NCBI GenBank assembly: GCA_019096065.1
Contig: JAGUCH010000004.1
Span: forward strand, 2,666,001-2,730,000
Direction of reading: 5' to 3'
Length of the DNA: 64,000 nt
From: Paracyclopina nana
Taxonomy: Eukaryota > Arthropoda > Copepoda > Cyclopoida > Cyclopettidae
The notes under the pieces were generated by a model, which made no database searches, was not told the origin of the DNA, and saw nothing but the letters and a program-made list of their open reading frames with translations. The position numbers and the translations under genes are program-made. This document shows, piece after piece, positions 34,662-48,561 of this stretch; within the stretch, counting starts at the first letter, position 1, and every line of letters starts with the position of its first letter.

Positions 34662-37600
34662 ATCTTTTCTTTTGAAGACAGCCTATTACTGTATAAATAA
34701 GGTTGATGGTAATGGGTTCTGAGAAGCGAAATAATGTCTCCATGATCCAATCAAAAATTCCTGGAACCATTATTTTACTTTCGTTTTTCCTGTGCTTTCA
34801 TCAGATGTGAAGGGCCAAATCCTTTTGAGGCTAAAACTTGCCCCGCCGCCATGCATCCATTTTTTGCTCAAAATAGCTGAAAGTAGGCCACGACACTACA
34901 CCAAATTCAAGGCTCCTTTTTCCATTTGAGTAGCATTTTTTGAATGCCAATTAGGCGCTTTTATTGCTATTGTCCGACATGTTTTCGTGCTGAAGAAAAG
35001 GACTCTCTCATTTTCTGCCATGATTCTCTAACCACCATTGTTATCACCATTCCATTCAAAAAATAGCAATGCAAGAAAAATGTGGATCATTCTGCAAACT
35101 CTCACTCTGGATTCCACACTGTGCACACATAGAATATGCGGTCAATGGACGTCGGAAATATGAGGGTGTATAATTGATTTTGATCTCCAAATCGATTTGT
35201 GCACTTTACTCTTTGTCCTCAAATTGCCTTCAAATGGAAGCCTTAGTTGCTTCATCGCAATAGCTGCCTTTTTTCCCAGATTTCAACTTTCCTTCGGACA
35301 AATGTTCCTTCATTAGCTGACGGACTCACGTGAAAAATACTAGACTACTATTTCACTTAATTGGCCCCTAGGACATATATACGAACATAGCAGTGGTAGT
35401 AGGCTGAAAATTGTTATTATTAGAGATGAAATAATCATGGGAAATCTTGGTGGTCAATTTGGCAAAAAAGAGAAAAATCCTCTTGCACAATAAAACATAT
35501 AGAATTACTAATTTACACCTTTTCTCGCAAGCTTCCTCAGTATTTGCCAACTCGCAACTTTCAGAAGTGAGCAAAAAACCATTTGGGTGGGCGCGATGAT
35601 AGTGTATAATGTGGAGCCAATTAATTATGAGATCCTTGTCAGGTAACAAAACGCCATTTTTCAATGGCGGTAATTGTGTTACCTTCAAGAATCCGTAAAT
35701 TCAATTAGCCAGCTTGAAAGTTGCCATTTCAGCCATTTGGTGCGATTTGTCACCTACCGAAACTATCTCTTTTTATGTCAGCCATTAGGGCCAATTTAGT
35801 GACACTTTATTATTATGAAATCCACCGCCCACGAAGTGGCGCCAAATATAAATCTTGTATTGAAATGGCGCATATCGCAAGGTCAGTAACTACACGCGGG
35901 CCATAATTCTCCGCATAAGGTTTCATTCAAATTATTAATGATCACCTTTTTCACGGTTGGTCGGGGAAAAAATTGATTTAAGGCGGCTGAAATCTTTGTT
36001 CTGGCGCAAATGTCACGAATTGCGGGCTGCAACTTGTGTTTGACATCTGTCTGCTGTAAATTGATTTGGCATTGATTTTCTCATGCTAATTGCCAAGAAA
36101 GTGCCTCATTATGCTGTCACATTAAATCGCTGTCCGACTGCAGCTTTTAATGATTTGAAAAAGGCAGGCTAAATTAGAACTCGTAACGCTAACAGTTGCC
36201 ATTATTCAAAGAGAGTATTGAACTTTCTCCATTAGTCTTCTTGCAACTTTATGATCACCTTGCATGTCCAATGACCCCAGAAGTGAATTAACTAGGCCAT
36301 AAACTTGTACTACCATGGCTGGAAGTTTTACGAGCATAATGGGGCTTTTTCAACTCTTGGAAGTTGTGGCTTGTTCTGTAGTAGAACATAATAAATATAT
36401 TGCAGTTTATCCTATATTTTCATTGTGCTAAAAGTACTACAATGCTCTGGTTTATTGGGGTAAGGAAGTTTGTCTCCATTTTCAGCGGTGAGAGAATAAC
36501 TGGAGCCTGAAGCTGTGAGTGCAAAGAAAGTATATAGGGATCTGCTTCATTCCTGGGATTTATTGTTATTATCATTGCATTGCTGGCTAAATAAATATTT
36601 CCCTGATGTTTGTCACCATTTTTGGCTGTCACTTTTTTTATGCCATGCCATTTTTTCATAAATGGACACACACTAACAGCACAGCAGCTTTGCTTTTTGC
36701 CATTGTCTCATATCTGTAATGGCGTTCGAATCCCCATTTGTATGTGCCACGGGACAAAAAAAGGAGAGGCAAAGCCGATTACTTAGCAGAAAGGACCTGT
36801 TCTGTGGAGAAAAAGTCCATTAGGTGGCTTTTTTGCATTTTGTTTTTCCGGGATTCCTGGGCCCATGACGTCATCAACAGCTTACATTTTTAAATGCACA
36901 GCATACAGCTTCGAACAATGGGTAGTAGAAATTCCAATTGGAAGTTTTTCTGCTTTCAATGATCCCAAAAATTTAACCCTGAAGTGCCTGATTTCAAAGA
37001 GGCTATGCAAAGCTTTGACCCTTTATTTTCTGCAAAAAAATGATCTCCTAGAATTTCAAAGAAAAGGTTAAGGCATGAAGCTCACGTCCTTCATTCTTCA
37101 TCAAGTAGGAACAAAGAACAAATCAGCCTCTTTTCTCACGGTGCTTATACAGGCTTGACCGTTTATTAATTCATGCGCGTAACTTCTCTGTCAATCCGAA
37201 TCCATCTACTTTATGTAAAAAAGAATAATAAAAAAATTCTTTCTGGAAAATGTTGCCTAATAATTACGGACGAAGGTAAAAAAGTCCTGACTGGCTAATG
37301 CTTTTTTATCGTGTCCTAGACGATAGAATTGCAAAAATGAGCTATTTTTTAAAATCTTGGGAGCGCACTGATGTTATCTCTCCTTGCATTTGTGCTCTTG
37401 ATTGACTGCTTTGACACCTGGTTGGTGATTTGCTTCAGAGCAAAAAATGTTCCTGGTACAAAACTGACAAAGCTGACAAGTTTTTTACCTGACATTCAAA
37501 TCCTTGAGATTTTCATAATATCATGAAAAATGCTTCAATTTTGGTTCGAATTATTTGATGGCTTTGCAAGCTTGCCTAATTTGAGCCAAGATTTCTACAT

Positions 37601-39826
37601 CACATGCTTCCAAATGCAATATCCACCTCAAATTGTAAAATAGAGGGAAATTTGCAAATTTGGACTCGGATGGGAAAAATCTTGTCAACACTTTGGTCCA
37701 AAAAAAACTGGACCATTTGAGACAGTGAAAAATACCACCTTTAGTCAAGTCACATATACACAGCACATAACTAATGGTCATTTGTTTCTGTTGGCAGACA
37801 ATTCCCACAATAATGCCACAACTTCCTTTTTTGACGCACAATTACATTATACTATGTGTGATATTTAAAAAGAGGCGCTATTATATCAATAAATGGCATA
37901 AGATAGCAAATAAAAGCAGAATTATCCGAGGTTGCGTGACTAATTCGACAAATGTTCCATTTTCGCCAAGCTTGCAGTTGCCACGAAAGATTTCCAAGTA
38001 AATTGTCGTTTTTATAAGCCCATAAACCGATAATGGTAGCAATATAGCAAAGTAACGAATGAAATGACCTTCTGAGCACCAAAGAAGATGGAATTTAACC
38101 GATATGCTTTAACAGGCGGCCATTGTATGCGAAAATGTCAACCCATTTTGTCACTGTCAGCATTTTTACAGCGTTATTTTCTTGATGACATTGTAAGATT
38201 AAACCGCGAAACTGAGGAGCTGACACCATGGAATTTTCTAGCTGTTGTTGCATGCGTGCGTCCAAAAGTGGTGCAAATTTGGGCCACTGGAATGCTCTAT
38301 ATAACTTTGCATTTTGCTCACTGTGTGACATGGCCATTGTTTTCTAGCATATCTTCTCTTGGAAGAAAAAATCAAACCGTGGCCAGGTAATATTAACTTT
38401 TTCTCGCGAAATCATGGAGTGGCAGGGTTATTTTGAAATTGCTGAAAAATCCAACGTTTCGCAATGAAACGGGAGAAAATGTGATGATTGTCCTTAGAAG
38501 AAGAAGTTTGGGGTTCCCACCCAGTTTTCCCACTCCTCTCACTCACTCGCGAAGCCATTAAGAAATGGCCATCATTTCACCGCCCTGGAAATTTTATTAA
38601 GCCATTTGAATATCTGGTGGGATCAGTCAATTTGCTCCCTTCAAAGCTTCCAAAGCAAGCCAATTTCGCGGCCTCCGCGGCGAAATGACTTTTTTATGAC
38701 TCTTCTCATTCCGTTTGGCCTGAAATTCACTTTGATCATATTTTATGCATTCTTGTGCAAGATCCATTTCTCACTGAAAAATGGCAGTGTTTAAGATAAA
38801 CTATAGTATATGCACAAGGTCTCTTTAGCTCCCTTTTGTTGTTTTCAAAACATTGAGTAGCCATTAGGGCACAAGCCAAAAAAATGGACATTTCCATTCA
38901 GAAGTGACCAGGAGGTAAGCAGCCTATAGACAACAGTATCACATCAAAGACATGCCATCTATTGACATTTTTGGAGAAACACTTGGGAGTTGAGATTAAA
39001 ATCACGTTTTGTTTTGATGAATCCAGCCACTTTTTCTAGTGCAAATAATTTTTATTTTACTTATGCTTAGCATCAGGGCTCAACATATTGATATTAAGTA
39101 CCTAATGGCTATTATAGATTTAAAACCTATTTTAGCCTCATGAAGGAACGCTTTAAAAAGTTTGATTACACTAATGTGCTTGGGTCTTTATTTCGAGTTA
39201 CTGCTCATGTCACTAAAACGGAGTAACTCAGTTTTTTTCTCTAGCAGCGTCAGCTGAAAATCCCAGCTGTTGCCCAAAATGGCCGCTGGGATCGCTCTAC
39301 ATCAATGTTATTGTTATGATACTAATGTGAATTTGGGCTAAAACTTCGTACATTTAAAATGAATCAAAGTAATTTGCAGCTATGTTGACAGTTCAAAGGG
39401 ATTCTCTAGCTATTTTCGCAGATATTTATGAATTTGCATCAGGAGCCAAACTGACGTTTCTTCATCATGGTAAATGATAATCATTTGAGACAAATGAGCC
39501 AGTCACAGGAAATTTAAGAATGATGAAGCTCACGAGAAAAATGAATCATGACGTAGATTTATCTTCGTTCACTGATGATGTAAATGGGGTCAAATGAGGT
39601 TTATCTACCACACACACGTATATAGCACATGCAGGGGAGAAATCAATGATATCCCCTCACAGTGCATGACAAAAAGGAAAAAAAGCCAGGGTATCATCAT
39701 CTTCTTGGGTGAAAAAAGTAGGTGGATGATGATGATGGCTGGCTCAAATCTACGTGATTTGACTCTATTATTTTGATTTGCATATCTGATAGCAGCGAAT
39801 TTTTTTTGACGCTTCCATATGCTCAA

Positions 39827-39836
39827 GCGCGCGCGC
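39827..39836 (+). repeat. (GC)5 alternating tract
   Basis: GCGCGCGCGC in AT-rich surroundings, part of the self-complementary AAGCGCGCGCGCTT. It is comparable to the tracts at 19691 and 23226. Confidence 0.75.
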
Positions 39837-40545
39837 TTTAGGGCAATTTTGCGAACTTATTCCCCAGAATTTCATCGCCTTGAAAAACTGTGTTGGGGGA
39901 CTAAACGCTAGTTAACTAATGCCTATATGAATATTTTAAAAGGAAGCCATCCATTTGCAAATTGGAATAACTCGTGTGCAAGTAATAACTAAATTATTAT
40001 GTGATTTGAAATTATTAATTTTTGTGAGAACAGGATTTTTTGTGCGCCAATTTGCTCACCTTGAATCCCAAATTTTGGCGTGCAATAATAATTCTGTAGA
40101 TTTGTCTCTCGAGAGGTTTTTTCAATTGCGACAATTGCAGGGTCCACAATAATATTTGGCTCAAAATTCCTGCAGACAAGTAGCAATTTTGCGCTTTGGA
40201 CAAGGCTTTCAAAAGAACCGGTTGACTTGTGGCATCACATGAAAAGCTGTTATTTTCTCGGAGGAACTAATGCAGCTTTTTGGGCATTCTTTTGTGAATT
40301 TCCGATTTACTGACAGCAATGCATGCTTTAAAATATTTGAACCCCAATAATATGCTGATCCTTTACCAATTATGTATATTGAATATCTTGGGATGGGCTA
40401 ATGAAGAACAAAGGTTTAGTGAGTATAGATCAAAATTTCCGAATGGTGAAATGGTCTTTTATTAGCACTAAGCATTCAATTAAGGGCTATAATGATGTTG
40501 ACATTGATTGTGGATATGCTGGAAAAACAGGAGGATATAATTAGA

Positions 40546-42340
40546 TTATGCACAAGGTAAGAATTTTAATGTGTTTTTGTTTTTACCATTCTTGGTCCTT
40601 AATGGATTAGTCTGTGAAGGAGTTATTTCCTCTGAGGATTTCATTCTGTGCCTCTGAGTGTACAAGTAGAAATTAAGGATTGCAGCAAGCAACACAAATG
40701 CCGATGATAGCAAGAAAGGCGCACCAGGAAAAACATCCAGATAGTTGGAATAAATAGTTCTGTAAGCTGAAAAGTAGAATATTTTTGAAAATACGTCACT
40801 TAGAGAAACGTGGTAATAATTACCAGGATTTGAAATGAACGGCACAAATGCAGCCATTATGGACATCCCAGAAAATATTTTCCCCAATTCGTTAGGCTCC
40901 ACACATTTGGATATCATCGACCTTGCAGCTGCATATTTGATAAATCCCAAAAACATAATTGCCTATAACCCCAAAATCATTTAGCTAAAGATGATCAAAA
41001 GCCAAAATCAGAGTTGATACCTCAGCAAAATAGATGTGCCATATTTTGGTGATGAAAGGAAACATGAGGTACCCAGCACACTCCAAGGCCAAAGAGAAAG
41101 AAATCAGCAAGCCTTCGTGGATTTTTAGCTTGGTGGACAAAATTGGCATCAGAATGATGCAAGCAAACATGTCTCGAATGCTTTTGAACACAGTGACATG
41201 TGAGTAGTCTTCCCCATCGAAATCCTCCTTAAATATTTTCTTAAAGTAGACATAATTGATGGCATACGTTTCCAGAATGAACCAATAAATCGAGTAGACG
41301 AGAATCTACAAAATGATATAACATTAGGGTACAAGATTATGTAATCAGAGCTAGTTTCACTTGAAGTAGGACCAGGTTCCTCCTTCCTTCTGGCCTCTTC
41401 TTGAGAATTGATATGGCCAATTCTTTGACAGGACTGACCAAAGTTTTCAGCAGAGTCAGTGGGTCCCAGGATATTTTCTCCACAGCCTGGGTGTCAATCA
41501 CTTCTCTGAAATATCGAAAATTATCAGCTTGACTGAAATAAATGAATTTTTATCAACCTTATGAAGACAATCAGGTAGAGCAATCCAGCGAAGGTGAATG
41601 CCAGAGATGCGCCAAATGATCCGAAATATCCATATTTGTTGAAAATCAGTGGTGACACAAGGACTCCCAGCAAAACTCCCATTTGCTCAACTCCATCAAG
41701 CCTTGCCAACCTGGCAGCTCTTTCTGCAGAACGCACTTTTAAAATCAAGCCAATAATTAAGCATAGAGAAATAATGAACCTTTTGGTGCGCTGACATTGC
41801 TGCCAAATGAGTAGAAGCCCAAATAATACATGGGTGGTCCTCCCAAAAAGTTGTACACAGCAATTGCATAGAAAAACTCTGAGGGCAGGGTATCAATGAA
41901 TCTATTCATGAAAACTAATCTGCAGGCTGCAGCAATGAAAAAACCTTTCAATTGTCTTACTGGTAATTAATGAGTTGGAGGATGCCGTCAATCACTTGGC
42001 CAATCATGGGTAACAGGAGTAAAGGCTTACGCCCAAACTTATCAGATAGGGACCCCATAACAAAAGCATAGATAAGAGTTGGTGTCGTTTTGATCCACTG
42101 AGAAACCATTTCAAAGCTTTGCAGCTTGCGCTGCACTTCATTTTCTGCAGCATCATTGGCCTCAGCACTCAAGTTGTTACACACTGCTTCAGTGAAATTC
42201 AAGTCCTTGGTGCAAAGCTTCCAAATCAACAAATTAGTGGGCACTTGAGCTCCAAAGATGATTGCGAGGCCAAAAATGTAAATTAGGATGTTTGGCTCTA
42301 TTGTGATTGACCTGATGGTCTTTTTCACTTCTTGCAACAT
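40546..42340 (-). CDS. SLC46-type major facilitator transporter (495 aa)
   Basis: Seven exons on minus: 42340-41961, 41919-41780, 41735-41558, 41505-41361, 41305-41021, 40962-40824 and 40766-40546, all GT-AG with continuous frame. The protein is a 12-span MFS carrier. TM1 is near residues 18-38, followed by a Cys- and Asn-containing first extracellular loop (residues ~43-80 with NFT and NLS glycosylation sites), and the signature loop GSLSDKFGRKP at 96-106, equivalent to the SDxxGRRP motif of the SLC46/PCFT family. NRFIDTLPSEF and SAERAARLARLDGVEQMG further along also fit this family. Length matches SLC46 (about 450-500 aa). By family it should move small organic solutes (folate-like compounds or muropeptides) across plasma or endolysosomal membrane. 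The substrate cannot be read here, and it may be any of the A1/A2/A3-like branches. Confidence 0.85.
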
Positions 42341-42670
42341 TTTTTTAAATGTGTGCTATTTGTCAGCAAGCTGCAATTCTAATGACTGAATAGTCGTTTC
42401 ACTTCAATGATGTCATAGCTTCAAACAGTGACCCAATATTCAACCTGAAAGCATTAACACACGGGGTAGTTCTGAACTTTTTGTTGATAAGAAAATAATG
42501 CAGAAATCATTATACATATAGTGCAATTTGCGCAGATTCATTGTGTTAAAGGATTTTTAGCCTGCTCACAATCGCAATTTGAACGTCACGTCATTGATTT
42601 CATGCAATGATTTGTTTATATTTTCTGCTCTGCTATATTAAAATCAAACTTGGGAACTTTGGCAGCACGA
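42341..42670. other. Gap between SLC46-like gene and NOSTRIN
   Basis: Only 330 bp separate the NOSTRIN stop from the transporter start codon, both on minus. It must hold the NOSTRIN 3' end and the transporter promoter. I see no clear TATA box. Confidence 0.5.
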
Positions 42671-45381
42671 TCATGAAGAGTGGCTCAAATCTTCAACATA
42701 GGTGGCAGGAAAAATGCCAACTTGACCACGTAGCTCTCCCAGCCACCATCCATCCTCTTGCTTGTCATGGATGTTGATGACATCACCAACCTTGATGCTC
42801 AACTCATCGTACATATTTGCAGAGTAGTCGTACAAGGCTTTGCACTGCCCTATGCTCGGAGCTGCTTTGCTCTCTTGGTGATAATAAATCTCGCTGATTT
42901 CATTCTCCTCTTGGCCAGCAGAGGCAAATCCGCTGGAGCTGTTACTGATGCTACCCCCGCTGAAGGCATTGAGCCCAGAATGATTGGCAGCTTTTACAGC
43001 CACTTCTTTGGTCACTGGCACCACTTCTCCATCAGAAAAGTCATCAAAATCACTGCTGTCTTGGTCGTTTAAGGGATTATTGCTCCTTTCAGTTGGACTA
43101 CTGTGGTGGAGCATGACAGTGGTTGTAAACTCCGGAGTGGTCACCTCAGTGATGCTTCCATCAGCTGGGCTTCTAGTGGAACTGATCATGCAGATGTCCT
43201 CATCAGAAATGCTCATTCGAGGCTGAGGCTCTTGCCTGTCCCAATATGGAATCTTGAGCTTTGCCCGTACGAATCCGGATTTGTCTTTGGTTTGTTCAAT
43301 GTAAGAGCTCAGGGGGTGATGGACTTTCGGGCGGCCATCCATCTCAAGCATTGCGTTCAGAACTTTGTACCTGAAAGGAGAATTACAGTTATTTCTGCTA
43401 ATGATGTGCACATGCCACAACACTGCTTTAAAATTGAGGTGTTTTTTCCATGGATATTCACCTGGAAGCTTCTAAAAATGTCAGCATGGATCGCATGTGT
43501 CCCAGTTTTTCCTGGACATCCTGCTGACTCTCTTCTCCGCCAAATTTGGGAGTTTCTTGAATTGCCTTGGCCAAATTTTCCACCCCGCCTAAGCCTTTGG
43601 TCTCTCTGTCAATGTCACTCTTGATGATTCTGAGGAATTTCGCCAGAGCCTCTTTCCTCCTCTCATGGTTCATGCAATTTTCTCTGTCTTCGGCATAGAA
43701 ATTGGGTAGACTTTGCTCGCCTATAGAGTTTTCGTCGATCTCAACCTGAAAATTACGAAAAATGATCAATCAAAGAAATGTTGCTGCCAAGTCATATTAG
43801 CATCACAAAAAGTGAAAATTAACCATATGGATCTAGTGAAGTGAGCTTTTGTTTCCATGGGACTTGACTCATTAGCAATCAAAATCTAGTAGCCACACAA
43901 AGGAACTACTTGAAAAATAACCAATATGCACTTGAATCAATTACGATATTGTACGCAAGCAAGCCATATTGTGCTAGCAACACATAAAGTGAAAATTAAC
44001 CATGGATACAGTGAGCATTTGCTTCCATGGCACTTGACTTAATAGCTATCAAAATCTAGCAAAGAAGCACGTGAAAAATTACCAATATGAGCTTGAATCA
44101 ATTATGGCTGTACCCAAGTAAGCCTACTAATTAGGTGTGATTAGAAAAAAGTCATATCGTGATTCTTAGCAACTACTCAGCTTTGACTTATGAGGCATGC
44201 TCATTTGTGAAAGACTGTAATGTTGCTGCACATTTAAATTGGAAAATATCACGTTTAAAATACGCTAATACAAATATGCTTACTTGATGCATAATATAAA
44301 GAAAGAGCTTTTCCAATTACATTTGCAGCTAGCCTTTCCAAAGTAGTTTTAGCAATAAATGATGAGCTTACTTTTTTCCTTACTACTTCCATGTCGCGTC
44401 CCACGTAAATTCGACGAATCGGCTCGTGAAGCCTCTCAGCACTTAGCACTAGCTTTGGCCGATGCTCCTCCAATATTTGTTGGTATTGCTCAGCGCAAAA
44501 TCTGAGCTGATTCAGTCTGTCTTCCTCCATTCTCTGGAAGCTTGAGCAGCCTCTCAGAATTGCTGATTCCCACTCAAGCCTTAAAAATAGAACACAATTA
44601 CCAAGAATAAGTATACTAAAATAATTTCATCCACACCTTGCCCGTTCAGCCTTGATGCAACTAGAATAGTACTCCAAATCACTTTTTCTCACAGCTTCTT
44701 CACTTTTCTTGCGTTTGGAGTCCAACTTGATGAGCTCCTTGTCAGACAATCCCCTTCCCCTGCCCAATTTGCAATCCAGGACTGCATCTTGGACCCGCTC
44801 ATTCTCTTTGCACACTGTATGACATTTCGACCTTGTCTTGGCCTCAGCTGTCCGCCAGTCAAGCAAGATTCGCGCAGATTTGTCCACGTGGCTCTCAACT
44901 GACTTGCGGCTCTTGTTTTGACTTTCAGCAAAATGCCTCAGAGGCTTCACCAGATCCTCAGTCATGAGGACTGCCATTGTCTTGTGGGTTTCAGCTGAGG
45001 AGGCCATTTCTTCAGCTATGAAATGCCATGCATTTGCAACTGAGCCTGAGCTGAGCTCATTGGAGGCCTGCAAAAGATTTTTGTTAATTAAAAAAAGTAA
45101 TTTTTGGCAAAAATGTAGTAAATTACTTTGTACAGTTTTGAGGCCAATTTAGCCAGCCCTTTGGCATAGGTAGCTTCCAATTCGGCTCGGTCTGATAGGG
45201 TTGATGCCAATTCCTTGCTGAATTCTCCTCCTGCTTTGATGAAATGGCGCAAATCGTCAAACCCATCATGATTGGTTGTGTAATGAGTTTCACTTCCATT
45301 CACCATGGAGTTAATGCGATGCAGGGCCAAAGTTGATTTGCGGAAGTTAGGCAAGCTTGAAACGGTGAGTTTGGTCGACAT
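42671..45381 (-). CDS. Nost: NOSTRIN orthologue, F-BAR/SH3 adaptor (625 aa)
   Basis: Five coding exons on minus: 45381-45127, 45067-44637, 44579-44372, 43745-43462 and 43370-42671. Domain order fits NOSTRIN: an FCH/F-BAR region (about residues 35-300; GFDDLRHFIKAGGEFSKELAS near the start, then a long charged coiled coil), an HR1-like coiled coil (about 340-415; EALAKFLRIIKSDIDRETKGLGG), a Ser/Asp-rich linker, and a C-terminal SH3 domain (about 569-622) with ALYDYSA, the WW pair in EDGWWLGEL and GIFPATYVEDL. In vertebrates NOSTRIN links membrane curvature to dynamin/N-WASP and eNOS trafficking. In insects it acts in membrane and adhesion trafficking. The longer length (human about 506 aa) comes mainly from the linker. 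Translation starts 7 bases after a 5' UTR acceptor. Confidence 0.93.
43801..44145 (-). repeat. Diverged tandem duplication in a NOSTRIN intron
   Basis: Within the intron 43746-44371, a unit of about 178 bp occurs twice (43801-43978 and 43979-44145). Shared blocks include AAGTGAAAATTAACCAT, TTCCATGG-ACTTGACT, TATCAAAATCTAG-type sequence and CTTGAATCAATTA. The copies differ by substitutions and small indels, so the duplication is not recent. Confidence 0.75.
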
Positions 45382-48300
45382 GATTTACCTGAAAATGACA
45401 AAAACTACATAACAAAAAAGGGGTAATTGGATTTACAGGGATTTGGCTCAATTAGGAAGTGAGCATCTTACCAAATATTTAAGTCTATGCTTTTGAGAGA
45501 TAATTTCTAGAATAAAGCTGCCTGTATTGAAAGTTCACCATATTTCCCCCTCAATTTATGCTTGTTTTTCTTCGATAATGTTTTGCACTTGCCCAGTTTG
45601 TCAGCATTACTGAGCAGACTTTCTTCCTAAGTTGGCCCCCGCCTTAGAACAACATTCCCCTTCTTTCGCGATTGCAATTATTTGAACTTGAGATGATGTG
45701 AGTAATTCTCCCCTTTGCTGTATATTGCAAAAGGGGAGTTCATGTGGAGGAATGAAAATGCATTATTATGAGATGCAAGACCTACCTGGTAATTTCAGCC
45801 TAATTTTGCCAAATGAAAGTATCAGCATTCGGACAACATCTGCTCAGCAGTGAAGTACATTTTATAAAGTTTGCTTTCCAGAGTTTGCGGCTGGTGATGG
45901 AAAAGAGTATATTTATGATTTTTTAATGTGAAAAACTGAAAACATCTAGTTAGCTGAGTTAGCAATTACAAGAAAGGCGTACAAGTTGTAAACCTAATGT
46001 GTTTTCCACATAGCCGTAATGCCTTTCGGTTCAAATCAAAGGAAGGACGCAAAAGATCCTTTGTAACATCATAACATTTTCTTTAAAAGCAATGAAAACT
46101 GCTGATAATTTATAGCATTGAATTTCTTTGCCTTGGAATTTTGCTAACCGAACAATTATGCGTCAAAGCTTTCTGCTTACTTTCTCTGACTTTGCCAACT
46201 CTATGCAATTTTTCAAGGGTGTTGATGCTGGATGCTTGACACAAAAAGTGTTCACGCACTTGGATGCATCTTCGTTTCCACTGGAATTCACTGACAATTA
46301 AAAGCTTAAAGTAATCTAGTGAATACTGCGTACATGACCTCATTTCAAAGTGGACAAAGCCACTGAAGTTTTCATGATTTCACTTAAAAGGATTAATGGC
46401 TTCTTGCTATGAGAGCTGAATTTTATCTCTTACTATAGCATACATATTAAGCTTGGATTAAGTTTGCAATGTGACACCTTCCTGAATTTCCCTCTCAAAT
46501 GTCGATTTGCAAAACACGACACTTGATGCAGTGCAAAAAAATCGTGACTTTATTTCAAATGACTTCCTGCGCGAGCGTTTAGTTTCTCAAGGCAAAATTA
46601 CAAATCTAGCAAATCTCAATAAGGAACAGATCTGAGTTCCTTATTTTTAGACTTGAAATGCTTGCTGCAGCTGTGCTGAATGTACACGAGCTAACCACCG
46701 TTAACAGATTGCTTCTGTCTGTGCCATCAAATGAATGCTAAATATCAAAACTTTGCCAAATGGCGTTTCCCAATCATAATGTCTCGGATCTTTATGATGA
46801 TTTGGCATCAGGAATTGTGTACAATTCAAGCATTTCTCCAACTGGAATTTGCCAGGCAAATTTACGACCGCCAGAGAAACTTTCCTATGCATGGAAAATT
46901 GCTGGTCCCCATTATTCAAGGTAATTAGTATACACTACAGAACAATTTCAGGTAGTTTTCATTATCTAGGTAGAAAAACAAAACTTGCTCTGCAAGAAGT
47001 GGACTTTTCAAGCAATAATTGTTGGCAGCCAAACAGAAGGATTTCTCCTGATCATTTAATGACAGAAATCGATTCATAACTGGTCGGGTGTGGACACAAA
47101 AACCACTGCCAGTGTCCAAAAACTTGGATGACCATCTGACGCAAAATCCACGAATTTCACAGCAAAAAACCAAAATAAATGCAGCAAATATATAACTAGA
47201 AGTTGCTTACCAATCGCTTTGTATTTTCGTAGTATGTTTTTCTCCTAATTGCTTTTCGCATTTATCAAGAAGCAACACAACAATAGTACCATAATTGATG
47301 GGAAAGGAGGCATGGGAGAGGTTTTCTCCGCTGGTGCCAAGTAGCGACTGAAGAACAACATCTGTGGAGAAGAGCGCAATTTTCAGGTAGAGCAGCGCAG
47401 TAAATTCACTGCGCACTGCTGCAGTTCAAAAGGAGAATATAAAGCTGCTGCTAAACGTCGGCAATCCTCGAAATCTTGCTGTAAACCAACACCTTTTATC
47501 TGGTTTTGCTAGCAAAGCAACGCGGCCTTGATAGACGTGCTTATAAGCTTTCAAGTTTTTAATAGTGATGTCAACCAAAGAATCTGGCTTTAATGGCATT
47601 TTAAAAAAACTAGATCCAACTAGCTGCTTTAAAGTTCCGAGATACTATGTAATTGCGCATAGAATATTAATGTAAAAATAGTGACTTCACAACTGCGTAA
47701 ATTGGAAATGCAGCAATTTGCAATAATGCTACTTTATGTGTCTGCTATTATAGAATCCTCTGATTTATTGATCGGCAATATTTGCAGTTAACTTTCACTC
47801 AATCTGTGGCGAAAAAAATGCGGCTCTTTTCACACCTATTCACCTGCACTATAAACTCTCTGTAGTAAGTTATATATTGGAGGATGCTTCATTCCTTCTG
47901 GAAGAAGAAATCATCGTTGGCTTGTGCCTGGGAAACTTAATATTTCCTGCGGCCATCACCGTAGAAAACAACGGTATACAGGCCATCACTACTCAACAAG
48001 GCTTGGTATGTAGCATTAAAGATATCAATTAAAACGTAACACTCTGACGCGAATATGAACAGTAACAACATTGATTCACCAGTTAAAGCTTCTACGAAAA
48101 CCCTTAAATTGCTCAAAACACATATGCTAAAATAGTTTAACTTGTTGTTTTGATCACTTGAGATATGACGATTTTACGAACTATAGGAATCCTAGCACGG
48201 ATTAAGCCACCGATTATTTTCTTACGCAAATGTATCTCCTACTTCTTGACCAAGATTTTCGCTATGTTCGTGACTGGTAAAGAATGTAACGTAATAAAAC

Positions 48301-48561
48301 TGCTGTCAGTTTAATGAGTACCACAGTATCAATTAACCGGAGATTTTTGTAAGGTTTTTCTTTCCAAAAAATAACTGCATAGTTTGACTGGCTGTTAAAT
48401 GAAGGGAAATGGCATTTTTATTCCCATGTAGGTTCATTATCGCAATTACAATATTTTGTCTTCAAAAAAAGCAGGCATTAAAAAGTACTGCAATTTATGG
48501 CTCGATCGCATAAATCTACATAGCCCTTAGATGATTTAAGAAAGAATACTGCTTTTTTCAT
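45382..48561. other. NOSTRIN 5' UTR intron and upstream region
   Basis: No coding exon is supported. The coding exon begins at an acceptor (ATTTTCAG at 45389). The first exon is probably the non-coding one at 47211. The remainder from about 47450 to 48561 is A/T-rich and without a recognisable gene. Frames at 46110-46343 and 46925-47173 have no domain. Confidence 0.5.
47211..47440 (-). other. Probable non-coding first exon of NOSTRIN
   Basis: On minus, AAAGCGATTG is followed by the donor GTAAGCAAC at 47210, and the matching acceptor is at 45389, giving an intron of about 1.8 kb. The upstream limit is uncertain. It carries a short upstream frame whose relevance is unclear. Confidence 0.4.

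Larger units (their letters stand above)
31921..40545. other. Long intergenic region, no gene seen
   Basis: This is bounded by the 5' end of the 363-aa gene and the 3' end of the SLC46-like gene. The first ~600 bp (to about 32520) is relatively GC-rich and may belong to the upstream promoter region. No exon with credible splice signals or domain content was found. Frames at 32924-33196, 35368-35688 and 38088-38390 are ordinary chance frames. It contains a TG microsatellite, a CG tract and one CTCF-like motif. Confidence 0.5.

Noticed and set aside
36720-36750. tRNA-like B box (GCGTTCGAATCCCC on plus)
   Set aside because: AATGG/CCATT can pair but the loop is too long for a tRNA T-arm, and no other arms are visible.
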